Part shown: positions 56,345 through 64,000 of the stretch, piece after piece | How the letters are laid out: every line of letters begins with the position of its first letter | Position numbering within the stretch: position 1 is the first letter of the stretch | From: Lachnospiraceae bacterium | Lineage (GTDB): Bacteria; Bacillota; Clostridia; Lachnospirales; Lachnospiraceae | Length of the DNA stretch: 64,000 nucleotides | Assembly (NCBI GenBank): GCA_014804265.1 | Contig: JAAVAC010000017.1 | Coordinates: forward strand, 44,385-108,384 | Direction of reading: 5' to 3' | Position numbers and translations under genes: made by a program | Notes under the pieces: generated by a model | Database searches by the model: none | What the model was told of the DNA's origin: nothing | The model's input: only the letters and a program-made list of their open reading frames with translations

Positions 56345-58588
56345 ATGTCATTAAAAATTGCACTTGCAGGTAATCCAAACTGCGGTAAAACAACATTGTT
56401 TAATGCTTTGACCGGTTCTAATCAGTTTGTTGGAAACTGGCCGGGTGTTACGGTAGAAAAAAAAGAAGGAAAATTAAAAGGGAATAAAGATGTCATTATC
56501 ATGGATTTACCTGGTATTTATTCTTTATCTCCTTATACGTTAGAGGAAGTAGTTGCAAGAAATTACTTAATTGGTGAAAAGCCGGATGCTATTTTGAATA
56601 TCGTAGACGGAACTAATATAGAAAGAAATCTATATTTAAGCACACAGCTTATGGAACTTGGAATTCCTGTTGTCATGGCCGTAAATATGATGGATGTTGT
56701 TCGTAAAAACGGGGATAAGATTCATATTGAAAAGCTTTCTGAAAAATTAGGCTGTCAGGTAGTGGAAATTTCTGCTTTAAAAGGCGAAGGTATTATGGAA
56801 GCCGCACAAATGGCAGTAAATGTAGCAAAAGAGAAAAAAAATGCGTCTATTGTACATAAGTTTTCTGAGAATGTGGAAGAGATTCTTGCTTCAATTGAGG
56901 AAAAGCTTGGAAATTCTGTACCGAAAGAACAAAAACGCTTTTTTGCCATTAAATTATTGGAACGTGATGATAAGATTCAATCCCAGATGAATATCATTCC
57001 TGATGTAACCAGTGAAATAGAAAAGATTGAGAAAGAAATGGATGATGATACAGAAAGTATTATTACAAATGAGAGATATGTATATATTTCTTCCATTATT
57101 AAGGATTGTTATAAAAAGAAAAGCAGAGAAAAATTATCTGTTTCCGATAAAATCGATAAAATCGTAACTAATCGGTTTTTAGCGCTTCCTATCTTTGCAC
57201 TTGTCATGTTCATTGTCTATTATGTATCTGTAACGACTGTTGGTTCCATTGTTACAGACTGGGCAAATGACGGGGTATTTGGAGATGGATGGCACTTATT
57301 TGGAATCGGTACTGCAGATTTTGAAGAAGCAGCTGAATTAGATGAAGAAGCTGACCCTGCTGATTATGGCATATGGGTGCCTGGCATTCCTGTTTTAGTT
57401 GAAAATGTTCTTGAAAGTGTAGGATGCTCAGATTGGTTAAGTGGTCTTATTTTAGATGGTATTATAGGCGGTGTAGGTGCCGTACTCGGATTTGTTCCTC
57501 AGATGCTTATTTTGTTCATTTTCCTTGCATTTTTGGAAAGCTGTGGATATATGGCGAGAATTGCTTTTATTATGGATAGGATATTTAGAAAGTTCGGCCT
57601 TTCTGGAAAATCCTTTATTCCAATGTTAATTGGAAGTGGTTGTGGCGTTCCCGGAATTATGGCATCGAGAACCATTGAAAATGACAGAGACCGGAAAATG
57701 ACCATTATGACAACCACTTTTGTTCCATGCGGGGCAAAGCTTCCCATTATTGCATTGATTGCAGGAGCATTGTTCAACAATGCGGGATGGGTAGCATTCA
57801 GCGCTTATATAGTAGGAATTGCGGCAATTATCTGTTCAGGTATTATTTTAAAGAAAACCAAAATGTTTGCAGGTGATCCGGCGCCATTCGTTATGGAGCT
57901 TCCTGCATATCATATGCCTACCGTAGGCAACGTGCTTAGAAGCATGTGGGAAAGAGGCTGGTCTTTTATTAAGAAAGCAGGTACTATTATTTTATTGTCT
58001 ACTATTGTACTTTGGTTCTTACAAGGGTTTGGATGGATTGAAGGTTCTTTCAGAATGCTTGAGGCAGAAGAGCTTAATAGCAGTATTTTAGCATCTATCG
58101 GCAGTGTAATCGCACCTGTTTTTGCACCTCTTGGATGGGGAGACTGGAAGATGGCGGTTGCAGCAGTAACAGGATTGATAGCTAAGGAAAATGTAGTAGG
58201 TACATTCGGTGTTCTTTTTGGATTTGCAGAGGTTGCAGAAGATGGAGCGGAAATCTGGGGTACCCTTGCAAATAGCATGACTGCAATAGCAGCTTATTCC
58301 TTCTTAGTATTCAACTTATTATGTGCACCATGTTTTGCTGCAATGGGAGCTATTAAGCGGGAAATGAATAATGCAAAATGGTTCTGGTTTGCAATTGGTT
58401 ACCAGACCGGGCTGGCTTACCTTGTTTCCTTATGTATTTTCCAGATTGGAAGTTTGATTACAACAGGAGCATTTGGAATCTTTACAGTAGTTGCATTTAT
58501 TATAATAATCGGTTTTCTCTATCTTTTGTTCAGACCATATAAGGAAAGCAGTACCTTACATGTTAAAGAATTAGCAAAAGTTAATTAA
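56345..58588 (+). CDS. feoB: ferrous iron transport protein FeoB
   Basis: A 747-residue transporter. N-terminal G domain: G1 GNPNCGKTTLFN, G3 DLPGIYSL, NMMD; a GDI-like helical domain, then about 10 membrane helices including Gate regions with GSGCGVPGIMASRT. ATG 56345 follows GAGGAG by four bases. Imports Fe2+ under anaerobic conditions. Length fits the family. Confidence 0.96.
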   Translation: MSLKIALAGNPNCGKTTLFNALTGSNQFVGNWPGVTVEKKEGKLKGNKDVIIMDLPGIYSLSPYTLEEVVARNYLIGEKPDAILNIVDGTNIERNLYLSTQLMELGIPVVMAVNMMDVVRKNGDKIHIEKLSEKLGCQVVEISALKGEGIMEAAQMAVNVAKEKKNASIVHKFSENVEEILASIEEKLGNSVPKEQKRFFAIKLLERDDKIQSQMNIIPDVTSEIEKIEKEMDDDTESIITNERYVYISSIIKDCYKKKSREKLSVSDKIDKIVTNRFLALPIFALVMFIVYYVSVTTVGSIVTDWANDGVFGDGWHLFGIGTADFEEAAELDEEADPADYGIWVPGIPVLVENVLESVGCSDWLSGLILDGIIGGVGAVLGFVPQMLILFIFLAFLESCGYMARIAFIMDRIFRKFGLSGKSFIPMLIGSGCGVPGIMASRTIENDRDRKMTIMTTTFVPCGAKLPIIALIAGALFNNAGWVAFSAYIVGIAAIICSGIILKKTKMFAGDPAPFVMELPAYHMPTVGNVLRSMWERGWSFIKKAGTIILLSTIVLWFLQGFGWIEGSFRMLEAEELNSSILASIGSVIAPVFAPLGWGDWKMAVAAVTGLIAKENVVGTFGVLFGFAEVAEDGAEIWGTLANSMTAIAAYSFLVFNLLCAPCFAAMGAIKREMNNAKWFWFAIGYQTGLAYLVSLCIFQIGSLITTGAFGIFTVVAFIIIIGFLYLLFRPYKESSTLHVKELAKVN

Positions 58589-58641
58589 AAATAACAACAT
58601 ATACCATTTACCATTGATTGACAAAAGGAAGGAAAACATAT

Positions 58642-59109
58642 ATGGTAGAAGAAAAAAGCAGCATGGATCATATAGAATATAACAAGTCACAAAAACAGGA
58701 GATACTTACTATATTAAAAGAAAAAGGGTATCGTATTACCAGTCAGAGAAAGCTTTTGATTGACATTATTTTTGATGAGGATTGTAGCTGCTGTAAAGAA
58801 ATTTACTATAAGGCTCATAAAAGAGACCAGACTATAGGAATTGCTACTGTATATCGGATGCTGAATACTTTAGAAGAAATTGGTGCAATTGACAGAAGAA
58901 ATCTTTATAAGTTATCCTGCAGGGGTAAATGTAATAATTATGATGGCTATATTGTCTTATTAAAAAATAAAAAGGAAATTGTTTTATCAAAGGATGAATG
59001 GAAGGACATTATATCAGAAGGATTAAAAGTAAAGGGATACATTCAAGATGAAACAGTAGAAGCGGTTACTTTTCAAAATAAGGTATGTATGTCAGAAGCG
59101 TGTTGTTAA
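58642..59109 (+). CDS. Fur-like regulator with altered metal sites
   Basis: A 155-residue protein with a Fur winged helix (ILKEKGYRITSQRKLLIDII and TVYRMLNTLEEIGAIDR). The second half is not standard: the HHH-x-C metal cluster and paired CxxC of Fur are missing; instead there are Cys clusters CSCCKE, SCRGKC and a C-terminal EACC. It may sense iron, Fe-S or redox through Cys. ATG 58642 after GGAAGG. Located inside the feo operon, so local feedback is likely. Confidence 0.78.
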   Translation: MVEEKSSMDHIEYNKSQKQEILTILKEKGYRITSQRKLLIDIIFDEDCSCCKEIYYKAHKRDQTIGIATVYRMLNTLEEIGAIDRRNLYKLSCRGKCNNYDGYIVLLKNKKEIVLSKDEWKDIISEGLKVKGYIQDETVEAVTFQNKVCMSEACC

Positions 59110-59122
59110 AGAAGGTGAGAAT

Positions 59123-59293
59123 GTGGCAGATATTATAATTTTATCTATATTGGGTCTATGTGTGTTCTTTATTATTCGCAGTTTTGTAAAAAAAGCAAAA
59201 AATAAAGAATTAGGATGCGGTTGTGGATGTAGTGGATGTAATAGCTGTGTCAACAGCTGCAGTAGACCGAAAAATATAAGCATAGAAAAATAA
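59123..59293 (+). CDS. FeoB-associated Cys-rich membrane protein
   Basis: Not in the ORF track (56 residues). GTG 59123 is preceded by AAGGTGAG; the frame reads VADIIILSILGLCVFFIIRS, one membrane helix, then a Lys-rich turn and LGCGCGCSGCNSCVNSC. This is the FeoB_associated small protein pattern. The Cys cluster may bind iron or an Fe-S centre at the cytoplasmic side of FeoB. Last gene of the operon. Confidence 0.88.
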   Translation: MADIIILSILGLCVFFIIRSFVKKAKNKELGCGCGCSGCNSCVNSCSRPKNISIEK

Positions 59294-59499
59294 TTTATAT
59301 GATAAAAATATTTGGTAAATGTAAAAAAATGCTTTTATATGGTCCGAATATTTTTATTTTATTAAAATTTTATAAGAAAAACCAATAAATTTAAAGGAAA
59401 ATTACACATATTTTATTATTAAAAATGCAAAAAAATTAGTAATATTCCATAAAAATGCAAAAAATGAATGATTTTTTACCAAAAATGTTAAATTTGGGC

Positions 59500-59528
59500 T
59501 TTCAATTCCAATGAATATAGTTTATAAT
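59500..59528 (+). promoter_or_regulatory. promoter of the BlaI-like gene
   Basis: TTTCAA (59500-59505), 17-base spacer, TATAAT (59523-59528). The gap upstream (59294-59499) is AT-rich and contains AAAATGCAAAAAA twice; no ORF. Confidence 0.55.
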
Positions 59529-59571
59529 AGGATAAGAAAGAAAAAATAATACACATAAAAAGGAGGTTCAT

Positions 59572-59946
59572 ATGGCGGAGTTTGGTTTAACTAAAAGCGA
59601 AGAAGTCGTTATGAAATGTATCTGGAACAGTGAGGTTGAATTAGCTTTATCTGATGTAACAGCTAATGTCAACAATGATTTTGGAAAGGATTGGAAGCCA
59701 CAGACAGTTTCTACTTTCCTTGCAAGATTAGTGAGAAAGGGATATTTAAGCTTTTATAGAAAAGGCAGATATTTCTTTTATCAGCCTCTTGTAAAAGAAA
59801 AAGATTATAAGAGAGATTTAATGAAAGAATTTATCAAATTCTGGGATGAAGGAAATGTAAGCACATTCATTGATGACTTATGCAGCCATAAGGTCTTGTC
59901 TAAAAAGGACATTAAAGAATTAAAAGAAAAAGTAGAAAAAATGTAA
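59572..59946 (+). CDS. BlaI/MecI-family repressor without BlaR partner
   Basis: A 124-residue winged-helix protein: LTKSEEVVMKCIWNSEVELALSDV and KPQTVSTFLARLVRKGYLSFYRKGRYFFYQPL are the recognition and wing segments. BlaI proteins repress beta-lactam or cell-wall stress genes until cleaved by a BlaR/MecR peptidase. No BlaR gene lies next to it. Single-gene unit with its own promoter and terminator. Confidence 0.85.
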   Translation: MAEFGLTKSEEVVMKCIWNSEVELALSDVTANVNNDFGKDWKPQTVSTFLARLVRKGYLSFYRKGRYFFYQPLVKEKDYKRDLMKEFIKFWDEGNVSTFIDDLCSHKVLSKKDIKELKEKVEKM

Positions 59947-59954
59947 TAAGAAAG

Positions 59955-60000
59955 AGAACCGGAAAAGCAATGAATTACTTTCCGGTTCTTTTTTTGTTTT
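59955..60000. terminator. bidirectional terminator between blaI-like gene and murG
   Basis: GAACCGGAAA pairs with TTTCCGGTTC; TTTTTTT follows on the plus strand. On the minus strand the T run is short, but the position is right for murG too. Confidence 0.85.
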
Positions 60001-60006
60001 TTATTA

Positions 60007-61089
60007 TTAATTGGATTCGACTTTCTGACTACACACATTTTCTATAAGTCCGGTTATGGTCTGTATGGAATTCAGCTGATTGCTCCGGCTCATGGAATCG
60101 ATATAAGTTTGTCTTGTAAAAAATAACTCATGTACCTTTTCTAGCAGCAGATTTTCCGTAATATCATCTTCTTCCAGTACGATGCTAAAGCCCTGGGATT
60201 CAAAAGATTTGGCATTTAATATCTGATCTCCCCTGCTTCCGCCTCTTCCTAAGGGAATCAACAAATTTGGCTTTTTTAAGGCAAGTAATTCACAAATGGC
60301 ATTGGCTCCTGCACGGCTGATTACTAAATCTGCCATGGCAAAAACATCTTTTAATTCTCCCTTTAAATATTCAAATTGTTTATAGCCCTTTGTATTTAAC
60401 AGAAGATTATCCACTTTTTCTTTGCCGCAGATATGAACCACTTGAAAATCTTTTAACAGCTCGGGAAGAGCATCTCTTACTACTTTATTTACATTTGCGG
60501 CGCCAAGGCTTCCTCCTATTACCATAATAACCGGTTTATTTGCTGAGAAACCGCATAAATCAAGAGCAGCGATTTTATTTCCTTTTCTCAGTTCTTCCCG
60601 GATAGGGGAGCCTGTCAACATTGCTTTGTCTTCCGGCAGTTCTTGTAAGGTTTCTGGAAAGTTACAGCATACTACCTCAGCTACTGGAATACATAGTTTA
60701 TTGGCAAGGCCGGGAGTCATATCTGATTCATGGATGATACTTGGAATTTTCCGGCTGGCAGCAGCCCTGACTACAGGTACGGATACAAATCCTCCTTTGG
60801 AAAATACAATATCGGGTTTAATATTCTTTAATATTTTCCGGGCTTCAGCATATCCCTTCATGACACGAAATGGATCGGAAAAATTTTTGGGATCAAAATA
60901 CCGGCGTAATTTTCCTGTGGATATGCCATAATAAGGAATATCAAAATCTTCAATCAATCTTTTTTCAATTCCATCATAAGATCCGATATAATGTATGTCA
61001 TATCCAAGCTCTTTTAATCTGGGAATCAAAGCAATATTTGGTGTTACATGACCGGCAGTTCCGCCGCCTGTTAATACGATTCTTTTCAT
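60007..61089 (-). CDS. murG: UDP-GlcNAc--undecaprenyl-pyrophosphoryl-MurNAc-pentapeptide transferase
   Basis: A 360-residue GT28 glycosyltransferase that makes lipid II. N-terminal TGGGTAGHVTPN binds the lipid acceptor, and GGSLGAANVN and RAGANAICELLALKKPNLLIPL mark the UDP-GlcNAc site. ATG 61089, five bases after GGAGG, is chosen over the track start. It is outside the dcw cluster, as often in Clostridia. Confidence 0.95.
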   Translation of the reverse strand: MKRIVLTGGGTAGHVTPNIALIPRLKELGYDIHYIGSYDGIEKRLIEDFDIPYYGISTGKLRRYFDPKNFSDPFRVMKGYAEARKILKNIKPDIVFSKGGFVSVPVVRAAASRKIPSIIHESDMTPGLANKLCIPVAEVVCCNFPETLQELPEDKAMLTGSPIREELRKGNKIAALDLCGFSANKPVIMVIGGSLGAANVNKVVRDALPELLKDFQVVHICGKEKVDNLLLNTKGYKQFEYLKGELKDVFAMADLVISRAGANAICELLALKKPNLLIPLGRGGSRGDQILNAKSFESQGFSIVLEEDDITENLLLEKVHELFFTRQTYIDSMSRSNQLNSIQTITGLIENVCSQKVESN

Positions 61090-61138
61090 AAAGCCTCCAC
61101 TATTCATGAAAATATCTAAGTATTTTTATGTTATTCAT

Positions 61139-61387
61139 CTACTGTTGATTGTGAATCAGCTGTTCTAAAGCAATTGCTAACTGATCCGGGCAGGAAGTAT
61201 TTTTATACCCGCATTTAATGCCCTTTAATTTCATAATGGCTTCTTCCGGCTTCATTCCCTGTACAAGTGAGGAAATCCCCTGAAGGTTTCCGTTACAGCC
61301 TCCTATAAAGGAAACGGATTTAATGATATCATTTTCCACTTCAATATCAATGGAGCTGGAGCATACGCCGACCGGCTTATATTTCAT
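61139..61387 (-). CDS. TSCPD-domain protein
   Basis: An 82-residue protein ending in the signature NTSCPDQLAIALEQLI, with GVCSSSIDIEVEND at the start. This small family resembles the C-terminal TSCPD domain of ribonucleotide reductases and has several Cys residues. ATG 61387 has GAGGTG six bases upstream. Function unknown. Its stop lies 49 bases before the murG start. Confidence 0.85.
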   Translation of the reverse strand: MKYKPVGVCSSSIDIEVENDIIKSVSFIGGCNGNLQGISSLVQGMKPEEAIMKLKGIKCGYKNTSCPDQLAIALEQLIHNQQ

Positions 61388-61471
61388 AGCATACACCTCT
61401 TTCCTGTTCCTTAACTTATCATATGATAAAATGAAATATTTTAATCTATAAAAAGAAATTATAACAGAATT

Positions 61472-62137
61472 TTACAAAATTTCCAAGTATCCTTTCATAT
61501 TTGCCAGATCGAATCCTTCCAGAATGCCGTCGGTAGGGTCATAATAAACACCATCATAGCAAACAAGGTAATGGCTGAACCGTCCCATTTTTTCCATTAT
61601 GATGGCACATTTGGGAAGAGTGACTTCTTTTCCCTGAGTATAGATGATCCGGTTGGAATGAGGAATGCCTAAATAATCCAGCGTTAAAATCATTTTCCCC
61701 ATATTGGCCTGCCATTCCCTGCAGTGCATAATGTTATTAGCTTCTTCTAACGTAATATCCGCAAGCATGGCAATGCATGTTTGTCCGCATAAGCCATCCC
61801 AGGGCTGGGTTATGATTTTTATGCCGTCGATTTTACGGATGGGATTTTCTATGCTGTAAGGGCTGTTTTCGGAAATTTTCTGCGGCTCTGTCAAGATGGT
61901 AAAAGAAACGGGATAAAAGGTTTCTTCTTCAAAATCAGCTTTTACATTTTTCAGGGGAATGTAGTAATAACCGTCTTTTTTAGGAAGTAGATTGCATTGA
62001 AAAGTTGTTTCATTTACCACGGCTTCTATGGGGTAATCTCCTATGTTCTCCTGCACTTCCCATACATTAAAGGGAATTTCCATTACTTTTTCCCCATTCA
62101 GATTTAGAATTTTCTGTTCAAATACATAATTCATCAT
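61472..62137 (-). CDS. DUF1905-like domain fused to a C39/papain-like cysteine peptidase domain
   Basis: A 221-residue soluble protein from ATG 62137 (AAGGAAGG upstream); the longer track start has no RBS. Residues 1-90 resemble DUF1905 (VMEIPFNVWEVQENIGDYPI, LLPKKDGYYYIPL). Residues 105-221 look like a C39-type peptidase-like fold: QPWDGLCGQTCIAMLADI with the candidate Cys, FSHYLVCYDG with the His and YYDPTDG with the Asp. Substrate unknown; the fusion is inferred from motifs only. Confidence 0.6.
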   Translation of the reverse strand: MMNYVFEQKILNLNGEKVMEIPFNVWEVQENIGDYPIEAVVNETTFQCNLLPKKDGYYYIPLKNVKADFEEETFYPVSFTILTEPQKISENSPYSIENPIRKIDGIKIITQPWDGLCGQTCIAMLADITLEEANNIMHCREWQANMGKMILTLDYLGIPHSNRIIYTQGKEVTLPKCAIIMEKMGRFSHYLVCYDGVYYDPTDGILEGFDLANMKGYLEIL

Positions 62138-62397
62138 ATAAAATCCTTCCTTCTTTGTATATTTTAAATAATTGGGTTCATGATATATTTTATATAAAAA
62201 TGGAATGCCCATACAGGTATTGTCTGACTGGAAGATATGATGGCATATGTACATGCGGACAAATATCATATCTACCGATATGATATCATGAAAAGTAATA
62301 AACTGGAAGATTTAACTTGAAAAAAACAGCCGATTTTGCTACACTTAATTTGGTTTTGAAAATATTGGAAAAAAACAAGGAAAAGAGGAGTTTTATC

Positions 62398-63747
62398 ATG
62401 AGCAAAAAAGTAACCTTTGATTATTCAAAAGCGGCTCCATTTATTAGTGAAAAAGAAGTTGGCTTAATGGAAAAGCTGACAATGGATGCCAAGGAATTAT
62501 TAGTATCAAAAACAGGTGCAGGCAATGATTTCTTAGGTTGGATTGATTTACCGGTAGATTACGATAAGGATGAATTTGCAAGAATTAAAAAAGCAGCAGA
62601 AAAGATTCAAAGCGATTCTGAAGTATTATTAGTAATCGGTATCGGCGGTTCTTATCTTGGGGCAAGGGCTGCAATTGAATTTTTAAGACACAGCTTTTAT
62701 AATGTGGTTTCCAAAGAAACGAGAAAAACTCCTGAAATTTATTTTGTAGGAAATTCCATCAGTTCTACCTATATCAAGCATTTAATTGATGTAATCGGTG
62801 ACAGGGACTTTTCCATTAACATGATTTCCAAGTCCGGCACTACCACAGAGCCTGCGATTGCATTCCGAGTATTTAAAGAAATGATGGAAAAGAAATACGG
62901 AAAAGAAGAAGCTGCCAAGAGAATTTATGCTACAACCGATAAGGTAAAGGGTTCTTTAAAGAATTTAGCTACAGAAGAGGGATATGAGACATTTGTTGTT
63001 CCGGATGATATCGGAGGACGTTTCTCCGTATTGACAGCAGTGGGCCTGCTTCCTATTGCCGTTTCCGGTGCAGATATTAATAAATTAATGGAAGGTGCCG
63101 CTTCCGGAAGAAAGAATGCTTTAGAGCTGCCATTTGCAGAAAATGATTCTTTAAAATATGCAGCGCTTCGTAACATCCTTTTAAGAAAAGGAAAAGCAAT
63201 TGAAATTTTAGCAAACTATGAACCAAGCGTTCATTATGTTTCCGAATGGTGGAAACAGCTTTACGGTGAAAGCGAAGGAAAAGACCAAAAGGGTATTTTC
63301 CCGGCAAGCGTTGATTTGACAACAGATTTACATTCCATGGGCCAGTTCATTCAGGATGGCGCAAGAAATATGTTTGAAACTGTAATCAACATTGAAACCT
63401 CCAGAGAAGAAATCATCATCGGAGAAGAACCTGTTGATTTGGATGGACTGAATTATCTGGCAGGAAAGAGTGTGGACTTTGTAAATAAATCCGCTATGAA
63501 CGGTACGATTTTAGCCCATACCGACGGACAGGTTCCTAACTTCATGGTAAACGTACCGGAAGTAAATGAATTTTATTTAGGCCAGTTGTTCTACTTCTTT
63601 GAGTTTGCATGTGGTGTCAGCGGCTATCTGCTTGGCGTGAATCCTTTTGACCAACCGGGTGTGGAAAGCTATAAGAAGAATATGTTCGCATTGCTTGGCA
63701 AGCCGGGGTATGAGGCTCAGAGAGAAGAATTGATGAAGAGATTGTAA
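62398..63747 (+). CDS. pgi: glucose-6-phosphate isomerase
   Basis: A 449-residue bacterial-type PGI that interconverts glucose-6-P and fructose-6-P. Sugar-phosphate-binding signatures: [31 protein letters not shown] and [21 protein letters not shown] 62398, seven bases after AGAGGAG, replaces the track start with its 27 extra residues. Stands alone. Confidence 0.97.
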   Translation: MSKKVTFDYSKAAPFISEKEVGLMEKLTMDAKELLVSKTGAGNDFLGWIDLPVDYDKDEFARIKKAAEKIQSDSEVLLVIGIGGSYLGARAAIEFLRHSFYNVVSKETRKTPEIYFVGNSISSTYIKHLIDVIGDRDFSINMISKSGTTTEPAIAFRVFKEMMEKKYGKEEAAKRIYATTDKVKGSLKNLATEEGYETFVVPDDIGGRFSVLTAVGLLPIAVSGADINKLMEGAASGRKNALELPFAENDSLKYAALRNILLRKGKAIEILANYEPSVHYVSEWWKQLYGESEGKDQKGIFPASVDLTTDLHSMGQFIQDGARNMFETVINIETSREEIIIGEEPVDLDGLNYLAGKSVDFVNKSAMNGTILAHTDGQVPNFMVNVPEVNEFYLGQLFYFFEFACGVSGYLLGVNPFDQPGVESYKKNMFALLGKPGYEAQREELMKRL

Positions 63748-63810
63748 TTTTCAATTGTAATCATATATTTTATTTTATATGAATATCTTTTAATAGTAAA
63801 ATAAGATTGA

Positions 63811-63853
63811 AAAACCGTGTGTTTTCAGCTATAGGGCTGTTGCACACGGTTCT
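63811..63853 (+). terminator. hairpin after pgi
   Basis: AACCGTGTG (63813-63821) pairs with CACACGGTT (63843-63851). The following TTCTATC is a poor T run, so termination may be weak. Confidence 0.5.
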
Positions 63854-63878
63854 ATCATACATAGACAATCATAATAAC

Positions 63879-63930
63879 AAAAAGAAATAGCATCCCGAAC
63901 CCTAAGAAAGTTTAGATGCTATTTCTTTTT
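63879..63930. terminator. strong symmetric terminator
   Basis: AAAAAGAAATAGCATC and GATGCTATTTCTTTTT form a perfect 16-bp stem with a 20-base loop; T runs are on both strands. Serves pgi and probably a convergent gene outside the window. A minus-strand frame open from the edge (32 codons) ends within the loop at a TAG, possibly that gene's tail. Confidence 0.75.
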
Positions 63931-64000
63931 TGCATTTAAGTTTTACTGAGGGCGAATCGGAGTCATATCCGATTGCCTTTCTGATTAGATTATACACTAG

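Overview
The window is a low-GC Firmicutes chromosome segment spanning the replication origin. Gene content (spore-former-type SpoVB/MurJ flippase, DegS/DegU-like two-component pair, DUF4446 beside parB, a DUF3881-like gene) points to Clostridia, most likely Lachnospiraceae. A perfect flagellar sigma-28 promoter and a chemoreceptor suggest a motile organism. Species cannot be named from the sequence alone.

Layout. 1-7.3 kb: partial AlbA_2-type gene, SpoVB/MurJ-like flippase, ECF sigma factor with membrane anti-sigma candidate, and a maltose-type ABC importer (binding protein plus two permeases, no ATPase). 7.4-9.5 kb: sigma-28-driven coiled-coil protein, a 33-codon small gene, tRNA-Pro(CGG) and a DinJ/YafQ toxin-antitoxin pair. 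9.5-20.7 kb: long leftward operon of trmB, a ten-gene Mrp/Mbh-type cation antiporter with four NuoL/M/N-like subunits, and a HEAT-like protein. 21-34 kb: lipoprotein, D-Ala-D-Ala carboxypeptidase, DEDDh exonuclease, tRNA-Arg(CCT), DUF3881-like gene, serS, HD-GYP protein, DUF4446, parB, parA, a parS cluster, a NarL-type two-component system and an alpha/beta hydrolase. 34-51 kb: the classical origin region, leftward rpmH-rnpA-yidD-yidC-jag-mnmE-mnmG-rsmG and rightward dnaA-dnaN-yaaA-recF-gyrB-gyrA, with DnaA-box clusters on both sides of dnaA. 51-64 kb: CLC channel, chemoreceptor coupled to a FabH-like enzyme, Fur-box-controlled feoA-feoA-feoB-Fur-like-FeoB-associated operon, BlaI-like repressor, murG, TSCPD protein, a DUF1905-like/cysteine-peptidase-like fusion and pgi.

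Most unusual content: a family of about 150-nt hairpin elements around the origin (31.2, 38.5 and 51.1 kb, a core-less copy at 3.8 kb and a half copy at 30.75 kb). They share flanks and a conserved multi-stem core, but the long arms differ completely in sequence while remaining complementary (31-bp arms in two copies). Internal stems covary, which indicates selection on a folded RNA or single-stranded DNA. A second, unrelated 226-nt element with a 59-bp stem and branched core lies next to one copy, inside the jag-mnmE gap. I do not recognise either family. Other points of interest are the four-subunit antiporter operon, the FabH-like protein lacking the catalytic His and paired with a chemoreceptor, a Fur paralogue without the usual His cluster, and the sigma-28 gene of unknown role.
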